Shown: positions 23,945 through 35,690 of the stretch, in pieces | Layout of the letters: each line of letters begins with the position of its first letter | Position numbering within the stretch: the first letter of the stretch is position 1 | Assembly (NCBI GenBank): GCA_900074885.1 | Contig: FJUW01000018.1 | Span: 565,748 to 629,747, forward strand | Direction: 5' to 3' | DNA length: 64,000 nucleotides | Origin: Rhynchosporium graminicola | Lineage: Eukaryota; Ascomycota; Leotiomycetes; Helotiales; Ploettnerulaceae | Notes under the pieces: model-generated | Databases searched by the model: none | Told to the model about the DNA's origin: nothing | What the model saw: the letters and a program-made list of their open reading frames with translations, nothing else | Made by a program: the position numbers and the translations under genes

Positions 23945-24760
23945 ATGGCAGCTAAGGAGACCGTAGTATCCGAGGTAAGGAGAGCAACATCTCGACCAAA
24001 TCCTTACATTAACGTATATTGTTTTCTTCTTTACTGACATGTCATGGCCTCAGGTGATGAGCAATGCGCAACAAAGAGTCGCAACTGAGATTGCTGCTGT
24101 TAAAGAGACCACGACGGAGACTGCTGGTACGCTGACTTCGGCTTGCTCTCTTGTCTGTACTGTGGATGTTGTGCTGACTTCTGAATCATCATAGGGACTC
24201 GTACCCTGCAGCAACCAGAGCCAGCGTATGCAACTCCTGGAGATCGAGATTCCGAATCATCCCACCATCAGCCTACCTTCAACGAGCGTCGCTCAACTAC
24301 CAACAACCATCGCTCGGGCCCAATCGTTGATGAAATTCCCGCATCTGACAGCAACTTTTTGGGGAGCGAGATTCTATGGGCAGCGACATGCATCTCTCTC
24401 TGCTTGGTGTCTACAACGGTCATCGCATTCTTCTATACGGAAAATTTTGCTTGGGTGTTGGCCTCGTCTACAGTCTTGCGCGTTGTTTCCCTCTTTGCCG
24501 GAATGGCTCCAGTTCTCTTATACCAGAGTATCTTTCGCATCCAAGGTCGACTCGCCTTTGTCCTCTTCTGCCTCTCGAGTCTGGCCTCGGTTTTCATTGC
24601 ATGGTCGATCTGGCTTGCCCACGTGCCCAAATGGCCGAAGGTCTATCTTACTATCTCGGATGTTTTCATGGTACTCGCGACTGTCCAAATGTCATTGTCG
24701 GGCGCTGGCTCTCACCCCACCCGCGAGGAGGATACAGCGATGACTACAAACGTGCACTAG
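23945..24760 (+). CDS. Small membrane protein with four predicted helices
   Basis: Three exons: 23945-23974 (10 codons), 24054-24126 and 24195-24760, giving 222 aa. The introns (79 and 68 nt) have GTAAGG and GTACGC donors and CTCAG and CATAG acceptors; both phases agree. Residues 1 to about 95 are polar and Ser/Thr/Glu-rich with no motif. Four hydrophobic segments follow: WAATCISLCLVSTTVIAFF, VLASSTVLRVVSLFAG, LAFVLFCLSSLASVFIAW and VYLTISDVFMVLATVQMSL. The tail is short and polar. The family is not recognised and membrane location is inferred from hydropathy. The tiny first exon explains why the ATG is distant from the main frame. Confidence 0.62.
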
Positions 24761-26033
24761 GCACTGGTCATGGAAGAAGAGCGAGGGTTGATAGGCTCTC
24801 GTGAAATCGACTGCCAGTGCGGGGAGGATGTCTCGTTGTAGTGCTTCTTCTGTTACTTATAAGGTTTCCATGCACGGCTTTGCTACGTTGAGGCAAGCGG
24901 AACGGATGCGATATTATTTTGCGGGATCATTGGAGCACATATATTTCTGAGGAATGTCAAGGCAGAGGACCTTGAGCGAGGTGTAATGCGTTCGGAGAGT
25001 GCCGATGCCATAAATTCAATTTGTATTGCTGAGCTCTGATTCCACTTTCCCTTTGCCGGTTTTGATAAAGTCAGATAGTGAATAACAGGTAAGATGGAGA
25101 TTTAGTGTCTCTTTCCTGTTAGGAAGCTTCCCGCACGCCATGTTGGCGAATAGACTCGGCCTCTCATCCTTCCTTGGTTTGCTTTCTTCCAATATCAGCA
25201 CCATAAAAATTTTCACAGTAGTATTTAACTGTTCTTCGTCCTTATGCTACAGCCTCCCCGTTTTACGCAAGTTATCCCGCTTTCTAACTCCATTTCAAGA
25301 TATATAATTCATTCCAGCTAAATTTACTCAATACCAAACTCCTAGATTTAATACGCTTCCAGTCTGCTTTTACATTGAAAACGACATGCCGTAACCCTAT
25401 AACCAAAGCCTGAAGTTCAGAACTCTCACGAACTCACCAGCCAGGTCGCTTCGGTACCACGCAGGGGGTCTACCGATTCCTAGTCCAAACAAGCAAGTGC
25501 TGAATCGCCGAACCAATCATTTTACACTGGATGAGAAGATGGGATCAAAAAAAGGAGACCAACATGTAGAGAAAGACGCACCGAGCGGGGGGAGGCGGGA
25601 TTGGTGGGGGTCGCAATCAGAGGGTTTCGTGGCGTCGTCTATTTACCCAGAACACAACAGTAGCGCAATCATTGACAGCACCGCACATGACCAACCTCCA
25701 AATGCATCAAACAAAGACAGAACTAACTATCAACATCCTGGTCACAGTCGACCATGCTCCGAATGTCTGCTCGGGCGGAATCGCACAAGGAGACCGGACT
25801 GTGAGCGGTCGCCGGCTGAGAGTAATAGAGGCCTGCATCCAGGCTCATCTCGCCTTTGGAACCGTTGTTGCGTATGTACAAACAGAAAATGATAGGCGGA
25901 CAACTCGTGCCGATCAGCCACGTTGTTTCATGAGGATATCTACAGTAGACTCCCAGAACAGGCGGGGCATCCGTGATAGACATGATTTCCAACCTATCGT
26001 GCTCCTGATGACAAGCGATCCCGGATGTCCCCG

Positions 26034-26069
26034 CCAGTCAGTCAGGCAGTCAGTCAATCAGTCAGTCAT
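26034..26069. repeat. Imperfect CAGT tandem repeat
   Basis: About nine CAGT-like units with single-base variants (CAGG, CAAT). A shorter perfect AGTC x4 tract lies at 8674-8689. Confidence 0.75.
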
Positions 26070-26472
26070 GGAGGATGTCGGCACTCCAGCGAAGTGCTCA
26101 TGCCCCTTAATAGAGACAGAATACTTGATGAGGCAGTGTTCGGCCGTACAACAAATACGGTTGCCATGTACTACAGTACCTACTTTAAGAAGTTCTAGAA
26201 AGACGCTAGAAGATCCGGTCCCTGCTTCTGGTAAGCTTAGGCTTTGGGACCAGACTTTACCGCGTGACGGACGGGAGATGTCCAGCCCGACTGCCACATA
26301 AAGGACAAAAATCCCCACGCCTTCCTTCACACGTCGCAGCGCCAGGAGGACCATGCCGCACAATAGACAGCTCGAAACGACTGGCTACTATCAAGGATCC
26401 AAATTCGTAATCTGCTGGTGTGTGATAATACGAATAACCTCCTAGCGTAGGTGTAAGTTAGGTTGTCAATTA

Positions 26473-26493
26473 CCCCGCCCCCGCCCCCGCCCC
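26473..26493 (-). other. G-quadruplex motif (minus strand)
   Basis: Four runs of 4-5 C separated by single G on the plus strand. Read on the minus strand this is four G-runs with one-base loops, the most stable class of predicted quadruplex. It lies in non-coding DNA. Confidence 0.8.
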
Positions 26494-27314
26494 TGCCTTG
26501 CCCGCCTGGTTGGTGGAAGCGAATCTGCATGGGGGCCCCGCCATCTCGCGTACGGAAGGGGGTTGATAGTAGATCTCGCCCCCCCTCGTCAAGAAGTACT
26601 CTGTAAGGCTGTGCTTCCAATCAACTGTCAAGAGTTCGAGGTTTTTCTCCATGAGTTTAAAGAATACAGCATGGAGGGGGACGAGACCCACTGTCCATCC
26701 CATTTCGTACGAAGGTACATGAAGCTTAAAAGGGACACTAACTATTCCAAAGGCAAGAAAGACGGGCATGATTGAGGGTGGAAAAGGGGCCCACACCTCA
26801 GAATAGCAGCACTGCTTCCCTCTGGAAGAGCCTCTGGAAGAGGAAGAATACTACATTCGGCCATCCCTACTTGTACTGCCAGCGAAGCATCACCTTGCTG
26901 TGCTGGCGATGAGGATTTTGGAGAGCCTAGGCCGCCAGTAGTTGGGAATAGACCCACACTTCCCTCCTCTAACGAATCGATGCAAGCCCAGTCAGATCGG
27001 AATGTCTGATCTATCCTATCTATTGTTGATGCACTGGAGTAAGCATCAACTCATCATGCGCCATGATTTCGAGCACATCCGATTCCGGGATAGGGAGACC
27101 TCAAGATTCGCCACTCCCGCTCCCCTGTTCAAAACACGAGAGGCTTCGTGCGAGGCGAGATCGAGGATGTCAGGATGATGCGATCAAGGTTGGCAGAATA
27201 ATGCGACAACAAGAATCCATCCAGTTACGGCGTAGTATTCGCGAATCACCTCCGAGTCCCGCTGCATGGTTAACCCATCTTCTGTTCGACAACACAGCAT
27301 GTCCCCTCCCACTG

Positions 27315-27385
27315 GTACATCTAGTAATACCTGCCAAGGAGGATCTGACGGTTGAGCCAAACACCAATGACAACTTGAAGTCATA
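27315..27385. repeat. Direct repeat, copy 1
   Basis: Begins GTACATCTAG and continues through CCTGCCAAGGAGGATCTGAC to GACAACTTGAAGTCA. It matches copy 2 at 27497-27612 with scattered substitutions. Confidence 0.75.
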
Positions 27386-27496
27386 GTTACACTGCGCCTC
27401 CCTAGGCCTTAAAAACTTAGCTAGCTCCCACTTGATGAAACGCTCGAGGAGCTGTACGTCTGATCATTCTGCCATGCATATGCGTCCTTCCAATCA

Positions 27497-27612
27497 GTAC
27501 ATCTAGTGATACCTGCCAAGGGTGCCAAGGAGGATCTGACAGCTTGAGATCAAATTGTTTCATTAAATTACAAAAATGTGGGGCCAAACACAAACGACAA
27601 CTTGAAATCACA
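27497..27612. repeat. Direct repeat, copy 2 with two insertions
   Basis: The same order of blocks as copy 1, but with a 9-bp local duplication (CAAGGGTGC-type) before AGGATCTGAC and an extra ~37-bp A/T-rich piece between CTTGAG and CCAAACAC. The two copies may be fragments of a longer dispersed element. Confidence 0.75.
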
Positions 27613-29100
27613 ATTGTACCGCGCCACACAGCACTACGAGAAGTTGTCTAGCCGAGGAGAGTAGGAACAGGTCCAACAATTTTCTCATGCCATATATGCC
27701 CATTAATACATTGAGTCTTGCTCCTTTATTCTAGCATTTTATTTTATTTTTACTTCGCGAGACGACGCTTAGAGCCAACTTGGATGTGTTCCAAGGCTTT
27801 TGGCAGAAGTTTCTGACTGGCTCTGGGGAAAAGAAATGGGGAATGTCCAGATGGGTAATTTGCAGCCTCCAGAACGGCACACTGTATGCATATATATGTA
27901 AGGCTAATTTTCTGCCTCGCACCATGCTGCAACGACAGGGGTTTCGATACTCGATATCTATCGTGAGACACGCGCTAAAGAATACAATGCAAGACATCGT
28001 GGTTGTAACTAAGGTCCCGAAAATCTCCGCACCCGAGTATGCCATCCAGGCTTCAACCAAAGGAGAACTAATACGAGACGAACCACATTCGGGATGCCCG
28101 CCCGTCAAGTTTCAGCAACAAAGAAGGTCTGTCTTTCGGAATATCAACCACCAAACACAGCCGAATCATGATTTGATGTGCCGGCCCAGTAGGAGGCCAA
28201 TTTTGCAAAAGTAATAATATTGAATCTATAGCTCTAGGTATCTACCTATAGATAGATGTCGACTGGTTGGTTGGATCTCTTCGCAAGTACACTAGTACCG
28301 TAAAAGAAGTAGGAGACGTGAAGTCGTCCGTCGGGAGGATCCGAGGAGTCGTCCCGAACATGCAGACTACCCTTACGGGAGGTGACAATGCCTAGTAATG
28401 AACTACTTCTGAGTGTATCTGCTCTGTGTATTTGGTGAGGAAGGAACGAGGGAGGCTCTTACCTAAGAAGCGTCAGAGACCTGTGCCCTGGTGATTCCGT
28501 ATTTGGAGGACTGTTCAAAGTAGGAATCGTCTAGTGACTGTCACTTGACGGCATATTCAGAAACAATTCATTTATCAATGCCCTTGTCTCTGAGGCATCT
28601 AGGCAACCGGCCATCCTAAAAAAAACAGAGGAGTGGCGACCGACGAGTAGCTGCCGGGTGGCGGCGAGTAGCTAGTAGAAGTCCCAAAATCACGTGAATG
28701 ACCCAGGGTTACTAAAAATCGATTGTATACTCCAATTCTTAACAATAACCCCTTATACTTAAATCTTGGGACTTCCACTCCCTATCCGCCGCCGTAGCCA
28801 GGACTTTTGAGGTATTTACTCCGCGCTGGTGTGGGGGAAGTCGTGCCCGCCTGGGCAAGAAGAGCCTTGGGTTCGCGTACCTAGGTAATGTTGGCATTAC
28901 AGCCCTATGGGCTAGAATGTGACGCCACCGACCCATCACAGCCCGTCAGGTTGGATTATGATACAACCACTGTCCACGCTAATAAGCGAGTCCCGAGCGA
29001 AACTTGAGGTGGACCGGCTAGTAGGTGTTAAAAAAGCGAGGCTACCACACTACAGTACATTACTCTATAGCTCAGCCTTGTCCTGAATCCGAACGATAAG

Positions 29101-31763
29101 ATGCAAGCGCATCCCCCCTACTACCTTGACTACTGTCCGTCCGACCGCAGGTTTGTAACTTATTCTGCTCGCTTCCTTTATTTGATATCTTGACCTGAAT
29201 TCGTCTTGAACTGGCCTTCGACCTCGACCTCGACCTCGTCTATAATATCGTCCCTTGTCGTGGTCATTTCTGTAACACCGGACCCAAACTTACGTCTTCT
29301 AGATCTGGCAATTTTGAGGGATCTCAAGCTGACTTAAGTCTGGCAGTAGCAGACTCGCAGAGCTTTGCACTACTTACACGACTGGCCTTCGCGATGTTAC
29401 GAGTTTGTACTTCGAGCTACCCAATACATTCGAGCTTTATCATGCGCGCCGAACGGTGTCGCTAAGCCGCCCAAAATGCGTTTCGAACAATGTCTTGCTA
29501 TATTCTACTTTCTTGGCAAGAATGAGCCGTCGCACGACGAATGGCTGAAGCCGTATTTGCCTCCAGGGCAGATACGATATCACGACGACCAGGGTCTCCT
29601 GGAGTTGTACAAATGATTTATGCTCTGGATGTTCCTCAATGATTTCAATACCACGGAGATGAAATATGGATTCAATAAGAATTTTGAGTTCGCGTCCCCC
29701 GGGTAAGATATCTCACCCAGTGGAGAATTATACTGACACTAACTAGTCCCCGCACCTTTGACCGGAGAATCGAGTATTGGGGCTGGCCGACTGAGAAAGT
29801 AGCCAAGCAGGACTTTATCGAGTTCCTCCTGGGACTTGTTCCCCCTGGTGAACTCGATATAATAAGCGACGGTCGGTTATCTCATATTCCTCGTCAATGT
29901 TACCAGACTGAGTCTTGCCTGGCAGACCCTAAAATTGCCTCATATCTTCTTGTCAAAAGGGGTTGGGGAAGATCGACATCTAGCTTCGACCAGCTCAAGA
30001 GAAAAGCCCATGACTTGTGTAGCCACAATTCGACCGGCTCGCCACGACGTCATTTGGATCTAACTGGACTAGAGAACAATACAGACGAGTCAACCAATGG
30101 TCGAACAATTCCTTTTACAAAACAGGCTGAGCAAGTCTTGGAACTTTCTGATGGCCAATATACCCGCCATTTTGCAAAAATTCCACGGTCGGGCTCTTTG
30201 GCTTCCGCGATGAAGAGCGTCTCAAGCCATGCAACAACGTATGAAGAAGACCACCACCGCAAACGGGAATTTTTGACGCGTCATGAGAACAAGCTATACG
30301 CTGCAGCTTCCGATCAAGGCTCCTACCGAAGTCCCTATGGTAACAAAGGATCCGGGCCAGCCACGGTACTATCAAGCTTCTATCAGAGCGTCTCCAGCCT
30401 CCCACATCCCTCCATGTCTACCGAGCAGCCTGCTTTCATTAGTCGTAATTGTACTCATTCACCAAGTGCCTGGTCTCCTGACGCTCAGGCCGCGTACCAG
30501 GTTGTCGATTCGTTGAGGTCACACTCTGGGGCTAGCTCGTGTAAGCATCACAAAAGGAGTCTCCAACAAAGTCCTTTGGCCTTGAAGCGTCAAAAGTTGG
30601 CAGCCTCAAGTCCAGGTTCAGTTAGCAGCACCGAAGAGAATTCACCTCCCCCCTTGAGTCCGGCCTCACATACCTCTCCCGTGGCAAACAAGTTGCCCGG
30701 AACTCCTTCAACTGTCTGTCATGTACCTCCGGTGGTAATCGCGGGCTCTTCACCAGCCGCGATTTTCGACGCAAATGTGCTTGAACGAGACTGGCCAATT
30801 CAGATGCAAGTTTCCCATGGGGAAATGAATTTAGCATTGCCATCGGACCTGACGTTAATAAGAGGCCAAAACTTCTCCGGGTCTCTTGGTCCTAATTTCG
30901 AAATTTGTATGCCATTCTCTGTTCGCCCTTCATCCCAGAGTTTCTCTTCCAGAAGCCTTCCAGGGCACGGCACAGGAGACGATGGCAATGACGACAATGT
31001 TTTCATGAGTTGTTCTTTTGACCCTGCTCAAAAGATTTACGATCAGCACGCCATAACCACCAGGGACCCGTCCCAATCCCCTCGTTTCGAAGCTGGTCAA
31101 ACTATAGGATACGGCGAAGGTAGAACCACGGATGTAGAGCTCAACGATGCTAGCGCGCCAGAGGAGTATGAACGTTTGGTTCCCGTGAATGGAGAGAACA
31201 CCTTTGATGGCGCTGTAATGCACATTTCGGATTGTCGTACAAACTCCCGGATCGAAGAGACATTCGATGGTGGCGAACCAAGGGATGACTTTCCCTCGGA
31301 AAGGATGATGTTTGACGGAGACCGCGTCTCTTTATCTGTCTCTGCACCTGGCTCTATTGATTATTCAATCTCTGGCTCTAGAGATCGCTCTGGCTTTGGC
31401 TTCGATGATGGTAACGGAATTGTAGATGGCGAAAGCGTTGATGGCCAGGATGTCGATCGCGAGAGTGTTGGTGGTCAGAGTATTGATGGCGAAAGTATTG
31501 ATGCGGAGACTTTCCATCGCGAAAGCGTCGATGGCGAGAGTGTTGAAAGTGGCGGCTACAAGGACAAGAGTACCGATCTGTCTACGCGCGGTATTCTCGC
31601 GTGGGGTGACTGGGATTATGACGCAAATAATGGTGATGGCCAAGATGACGACGATGATAATGATGATGATGATGATGATTCTGTTGTTGATGCCAACTAC
31701 GGGTATTCTTTCAAGTGGATTGAGTTTAGTACCATCGGTGGGTTGATCAGTACGTGGTGGTAA
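29101..31763 (+). CDS. Uncharacterised fungal protein with an in-frame TGA and acidic repeat tail
   Basis: Exon 1 is 29101-29150; a 210-nt intron (GTTTGT donor, CGCAG acceptor) leads to exon 2 at 29361-29702; a 44-nt intron (GTAAGA donor, CTAACTAG end) leads to exon 3 at 29747-31763. Phases agree at both joins. The first ~250 residues look conserved and globular (HYLHDWPSRCYEFVLRATQY, MRFEQCLAIFYFL, RIEYWGWPTEKVAKQDFIEF, SYLLVKRGWGRS). A TGA at 29614-29616 interrupts them between ELYK and FMLWMFLNDFN; coding quality is the same on both sides, so it is probably a nonsense mutation of a Trp or Arg codon. The rest is Ser/Pro-rich, then has repeated ESVDG/ESIDG units (about residues 680-715) and an Asp run before a short aromatic end. 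I do not know its function. Confidence 0.6.
31426..31555 (+). repeat. Degenerate 15-bp coding repeat (ESVDG units)
   Basis: About eight units reading GAAAGC/AGTGTTGATGGC or close variants, encoding Glu/Gln-Ser-Val/Ile-Asp-Gly. A GAT-rich tract encoding an Asp run follows at about 31,645-31,680. Such tracts change length easily. Confidence 0.75.
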
Positions 31764-33008
31764 TTCAACAGGGGTATGTTGGTAGATAGAAGCTTCGGAG
31801 CTCACCAAGTTGTATACAACTTTGTGTACTTACCTCTTTTGCAAAGGCAATCTCCTTTATTACCTTAGCTTCCAAGGTCTACGATTGCAGAACCCAAGGA
31901 TTTAAGCATCGGTGGCGGAAGCTTTGGAAGACAGTGGGCCGTTGGAGCCACGGGGGCGTATCATATTCACTGTCTTTATTTCTGCTTCTTGGTTCGCTCT
32001 ATTCGAGTGGGTGAGTTTATCAAACGTCAACTATGTAGTTGTATAATCTGGGTCTAGTTTTCTGCTTACGTCGAGAGAAGGAGTAGTGTCAACACTTCTA
32101 CATGTGTCAGAAACCTCGCCCGATATTATTCTTGCTCTCTCACACAACAGCAGTCTTACATCTTCTTTCCATACATGCTGTGCTTTTGAGTATCGGTAGC
32201 TACCTCGGTATTTAAAGTGATCTACCTTGAATCGTTAGGCCTGCCTCACCTGCCCTTCTCTGGTCTACAACTTCTCATGTTTCTCGACTCTCGAGTCATC
32301 TACCGGCGCTAAACGTGTCTTTTGAGGATGCGATTGTTGTGTAGGTAGGAAGGATGTCAGTCGCTCATCATGTTACTTCCGCCCCAACAAAAATCGAGGC
32401 TTCAACTATCTCAGAAATTTGTCCCTACGCTTGCTTTTGCACTTTATATTCATCAGTTATCTCGTTTCCTGCAATTGAAAAAGAAATCGCCTCTCAAAGT
32501 TATTGTTGATGCGATGGTCGTCTGGAGCCAATCGCCACTTTGACCCCAATGCATGCTGCCGCAAGCGAAGGTAAACTCCAACGTCACAAAAAGCCATCAT
32601 GCTACTGCAAGCATACTAAATGTAAAGAATTACCTTGAGTGCCTTTATTCTCATTAGATCGACTCTTTGTACTATTCATTCCATCTCAGAGGTCCCAACT
32701 TAGAGAGTCGGAGTTTTGGAGCCTGGTTCTATACCACCCGTTAGAGATGGCGACGGCAGCAACCATCCTTGCGAAGGAAGAGATGATAATCTACAGTAAA
32801 AGATGTTTCAAGCTTGCCTTGTTTCCTAAAATCGTGGGTGATCAGGTGGAAAGCCTCTTCTCCTTTGTCACACACTATCCAAACATGTCAAGCAGGGATT
32901 AGAGCTTAGAATCACAGTAGATGGAATCATTTTTTCGCGAAGTGGAGCCCATTTGAAGATTTGAAATTGAAGTTTCTCCATTTGAAATCAGGTAAAAATT
33001 CTCCCAGA
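31764..33008. other. Intergenic region
   Basis: No gene is recognised. One 87-codon plus-strand ORF (32639-32902) has no motif. Because the genes on both sides run toward this gap, it should hold mainly 3' untranslated DNA. Confidence 0.4.
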
Positions 33009-34001
33009 CTAATTGAACACGATTCCACCATCAATGACTATAGTCTGTCCCGTCATGTAATCGCTGTCTGGGCTAGCGAGGAAGCTTACTGTCTTTGAAA
33101 CGTCTTCCGGTACACTCACCCGACCCAGAGAAATCAGGTCGCTGGAATATTTCGCAATAGTATCGCCCTTCTTTGCGCCAGTCTTCTTGCCTAGCTCTTC
33201 ATCAATCAAGTCCCACATGGCAGTACCGACAATTCCTGGTGCGTATCCGTTGACAGTAATCTTGTGCTCTGCCATTTCCATAGCAAAGGCTTGCGTAAAG
33301 CCTCGAACGGCAAACTTGGAAGCAGAGTAATGGGACAACATCGCAAAGGGCTTGAAGGCAACAATACTAGAAGACAATATCAGCTTGTAATTAAAACTGT
33401 TTCATCAAATACGTATCACAGGGGACAAACCTCGCTGCCCCAACAATCTTGCCCCCACTTCCTTGCTTGATCATTTGCTTCGCCGCTGCACTATAGCAAT
33501 TGAAAACTCCAAACACGTTGACTTCGAACATGCGCCTGACATCATCTTCTGTCAAATCGAGCAAGGCTTTTACTTGTGCGATTCCAGCGTTCGCAATCAT
33601 GACATCCAAAGGACCAAGATTCTCGACGGCCGCGTTGATGAGAGCTTCGACCTCGGATAGTTTCGAAACATCTGCTACATGTCCGTATGATGATCTTCCG
33701 AGCGCTTGGATCTCTTTGACCACCTGATGTGGACTATTAGCTGAGTTCGACTTTGAGGTTGTGGTCACGGGAGGAGAAAAGCGTACTTCGTCAATACCGC
33801 TTTGGTTAGCAGCAATGTCGTTTATACAGACGTCGAACCCATCCTCGGCTAGTCTGAGTGAAATAGCTTTGCCTCTGGTTTGATCAGCTACTTCAAACAG
33901 TGATTTATATTGACATACATTCCTCGCGCGGACCCAGTGACAATTGCCACCCTCTTGCCGTAGTCTCTTGTGACAGCCGTACTTTTGCCCCTGCTTGCCA
34001 T
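33009..34001 (-). CDS. Short-chain dehydrogenase/reductase (diacetyl/acetoin reductase-like)
   Basis: Four exons (34001-33919, 33874-33787, 33723-33431, 33366-33009) with introns of 44, 63 and 64 nt, all phases consistent; 273 aa. The product shows the full classical SDR set: TGSARGIG nucleotide-binding loop (residues 21-28), NAG, and the catalytic triad with Ser155 and Tyr168-x3-Lys172 (YSASK), the usual 13-residue Ser-Tyr spacing. The C-terminal block TGQTIVIDGGI is typical of the family. The third intron splits the catalytic Ser codon. The closest flavour is bacterial/fungal diacetyl (acetoin) reductases that use NAD(H) on small ketones; the exact substrate cannot be read from sequence. 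No targeting signal is evident, so a cytosolic place is likely. Confidence 0.87.
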
Positions 34002-34732
34002 TGTCCGAGATATGAAGAAATCAGTTTTAAAACTAGGTTAATTTGTCGATTTAAGGATACCTAAGGAATTTGTTGGAGAAGGGACTCCCTTCCGACAGGA
34101 TGCAGACATCTTCGTACTTAAATCATCCCCACGATTAGGAGAATGAGGGGTTCTTGGGGTAACGGAAAGAGCATCACCTCTCTAAAGGTCGAGGCGGGGG
34201 AGTTCCGCAATTACCCCGCGTCGGATGATTGGTTCAATTGACGTCGTACGAACTAACACATCAATCTAAAGATAGTTCCTCGCAGTGCCTTCCCATAAAA
34301 AATCTTTCTGACTTTAAATAGCGAACGGGCCGAGGAAGACCACAACTACCATGGGCAGCTTTCAAGTCACTTGGGTTATTGGCAGTGAAACGGAGTGCGA
34401 GGGGTTTTAAAATGTAACCTTCCCATCAACGAATGTGTTAGATGACACCTTCGTCCTGAAAAGGCCAACTATTATGCTCAAGTTCAGGTACCTCCAATTG
34501 CAAAGTAGGTAGATTTGCCAGCCTCGGAGAAATGATATTATGCGTGGCAGTGTCCTGTATGGTGTTTCGCAGCAATAGAAAAGTTGAGGTTCACAAAGGA
34601 CAGAATATGTAAAAAGACACAGATGCAGATCTCCAATTGAAATTGGCACGCGGCTTGACAAACATATTACCATCAAATCTCCGATGATCCTTCCATCATA
34701 ATACCTCGTCAACAAGTCGCTATTCTCTTCTA

Positions 34733-35690
34733 TCAAATAATACCTGTAACACCAAAGGCGAGGTAAGCGATCATCATGGACAACATGAAAGAAGTCGGTG
34801 TTTCTTTTATCGAAGAAGAAGGCTTTGCTGTTACATTTGGGCTTTGAGTTGGAACGGTTGATTGACGAATCGAAGTTGTACTCGTAAGCGAGGGCTGTTG
34901 ACCGGAGCAGTACGCGTTGTATCCCCACCACTCGAGCCAGGTGCCTGGCTAATGCTTGCTGAAGCGACACTAATTTCACCAGGAGCTTGTGTCGCTTGCG
35001 CTGCTGTAATTGTTTTGATTGTAGTAGATGTTACCACTCCAGACTTTGTGACTACGGCTTGTTTTGAGTTAGGAACAGTGCTGGTAACGCGAATAGTCGT
35101 TTTTAAAGTCTTGGTCAGAACCCCCTGGGTGGAATTCGTGCATTCAACGTCAGAAGGGTTGTTGATACAGAAAAAGTTATCAGTGGTAATCACAGTGACG
35201 TACGTTGTGGAAGCGACTCGATTAGTTTCGATGCGGGCAAATAAGATCTTGTCGTCTAGGTCACGGCGGCTTAGTGGAGAGGTTTTTACTGCTGGACGTG
35301 ATCGTAGATGTTTGGGTGACAACCTGAGAAATATTTGAGTGAGTTTCTGACCTAATTTTACCATTCTGATGCGTACTTACCAAAGTTGTAATGGCCTGAA
35401 CTGCGAAAGTCTTTTGATCGACAGCAGTCACGGATACTACTTTTGAAACCGTTACATGGCGATCGACACTCGAGGTGTAACTCGTTAAAGTATTTACCGG
35501 ATAGATCCATTTCATTGTCGTGGTGGAGGTAACCTGTGCGGTACATCCGCCACCAGCATTTGCGAAGGCTGGATTGCAGACTGGTTCTTTGCTACCGATT
35601 TCGCAAAACGTATTGCTGTCATTGGCGCAGTTACCACAGCCGCCAGAATTAGGCTGATGCACACTGGTTCAGGGATACACACACGACGAG
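34733..35690 (-). pseudogene. Ser/Thr-rich GPI-anchored surface protein, frame-broken
   Basis: Minus-strand blocks read as one mucin-like wall protein. From 35,660: a Cys-rich start (CGNCANDSNTFCEIGS), then Thr/Ser/Val-rich sequence interrupted by an in-phase 60-nt intron (GTAAGT donor, TTTCTCAG acceptor near 35,340). Then SRRDLDDKILFARIETN and more Thr-rich sequence in a second frame, and finally TPTSFMLSMMIAYLAFGVTG in a third frame, a typical GPI-anchor signal with stop at 34733. Two one-base frame changes (about 35,275 and 34,920) have no plausible intron. The 5' end is unclear: no ATG with a signal peptide was found, though Cys-containing frames at 36,240-36,080 and 36,040-35,920 may be former 5' exons. 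Either a pseudogene or assembly indels. Confidence 0.45.

Larger units (their letters stand above)
24761..29100. other. Long stretch without a convincing gene
   Basis: Several ORFs above 120 codons exist (25497-25892 and 25672-26301 plus, 27780-28214 plus, 27731-28108 minus), but they overlap each other on both strands, lack motifs and include simple repeats, so I do not call them genes. The region holds a CAGT-type repeat (26034-26069), a C-rich quadruplex motif (26473-26493) and a duplicated segment (27315-27385 and 27497-27612). The last 300 bp should be the promoter of the gene at 29101. Confidence 0.4.

Noticed and set aside
26034..26069. Short regular repeats that could suggest a CRISPR-like array
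   Set aside because: A simple 4-bp microsatellite without spacers, in a eukaryotic genome.
25497..26301. Two overlapping plus-strand ORFs of 131 and 209 codons
   Set aside because: They overlap in different frames, contain the CAGT simple repeat, lack motifs and splice sites, and have a composition like translated non-coding DNA.
27731..28214. Long ORFs on both strands (125 and 144 codons)
   Set aside because: They lie on opposite strands over the same bases, with no motif and non-ATG or weak starts; no reason to prefer either.
31365..31808. 147-codon antisense ORF with an Ile run
   Set aside because: It is the complement of the Asp-rich coding repeat of the sense gene and has no independent support.
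34407..34979. 190-codon minus-strand ORF at the end of the GPI-type gene
   Set aside because: It overlaps the recognisable Thr-rich and GPI-signal frames and has no motif of its own.
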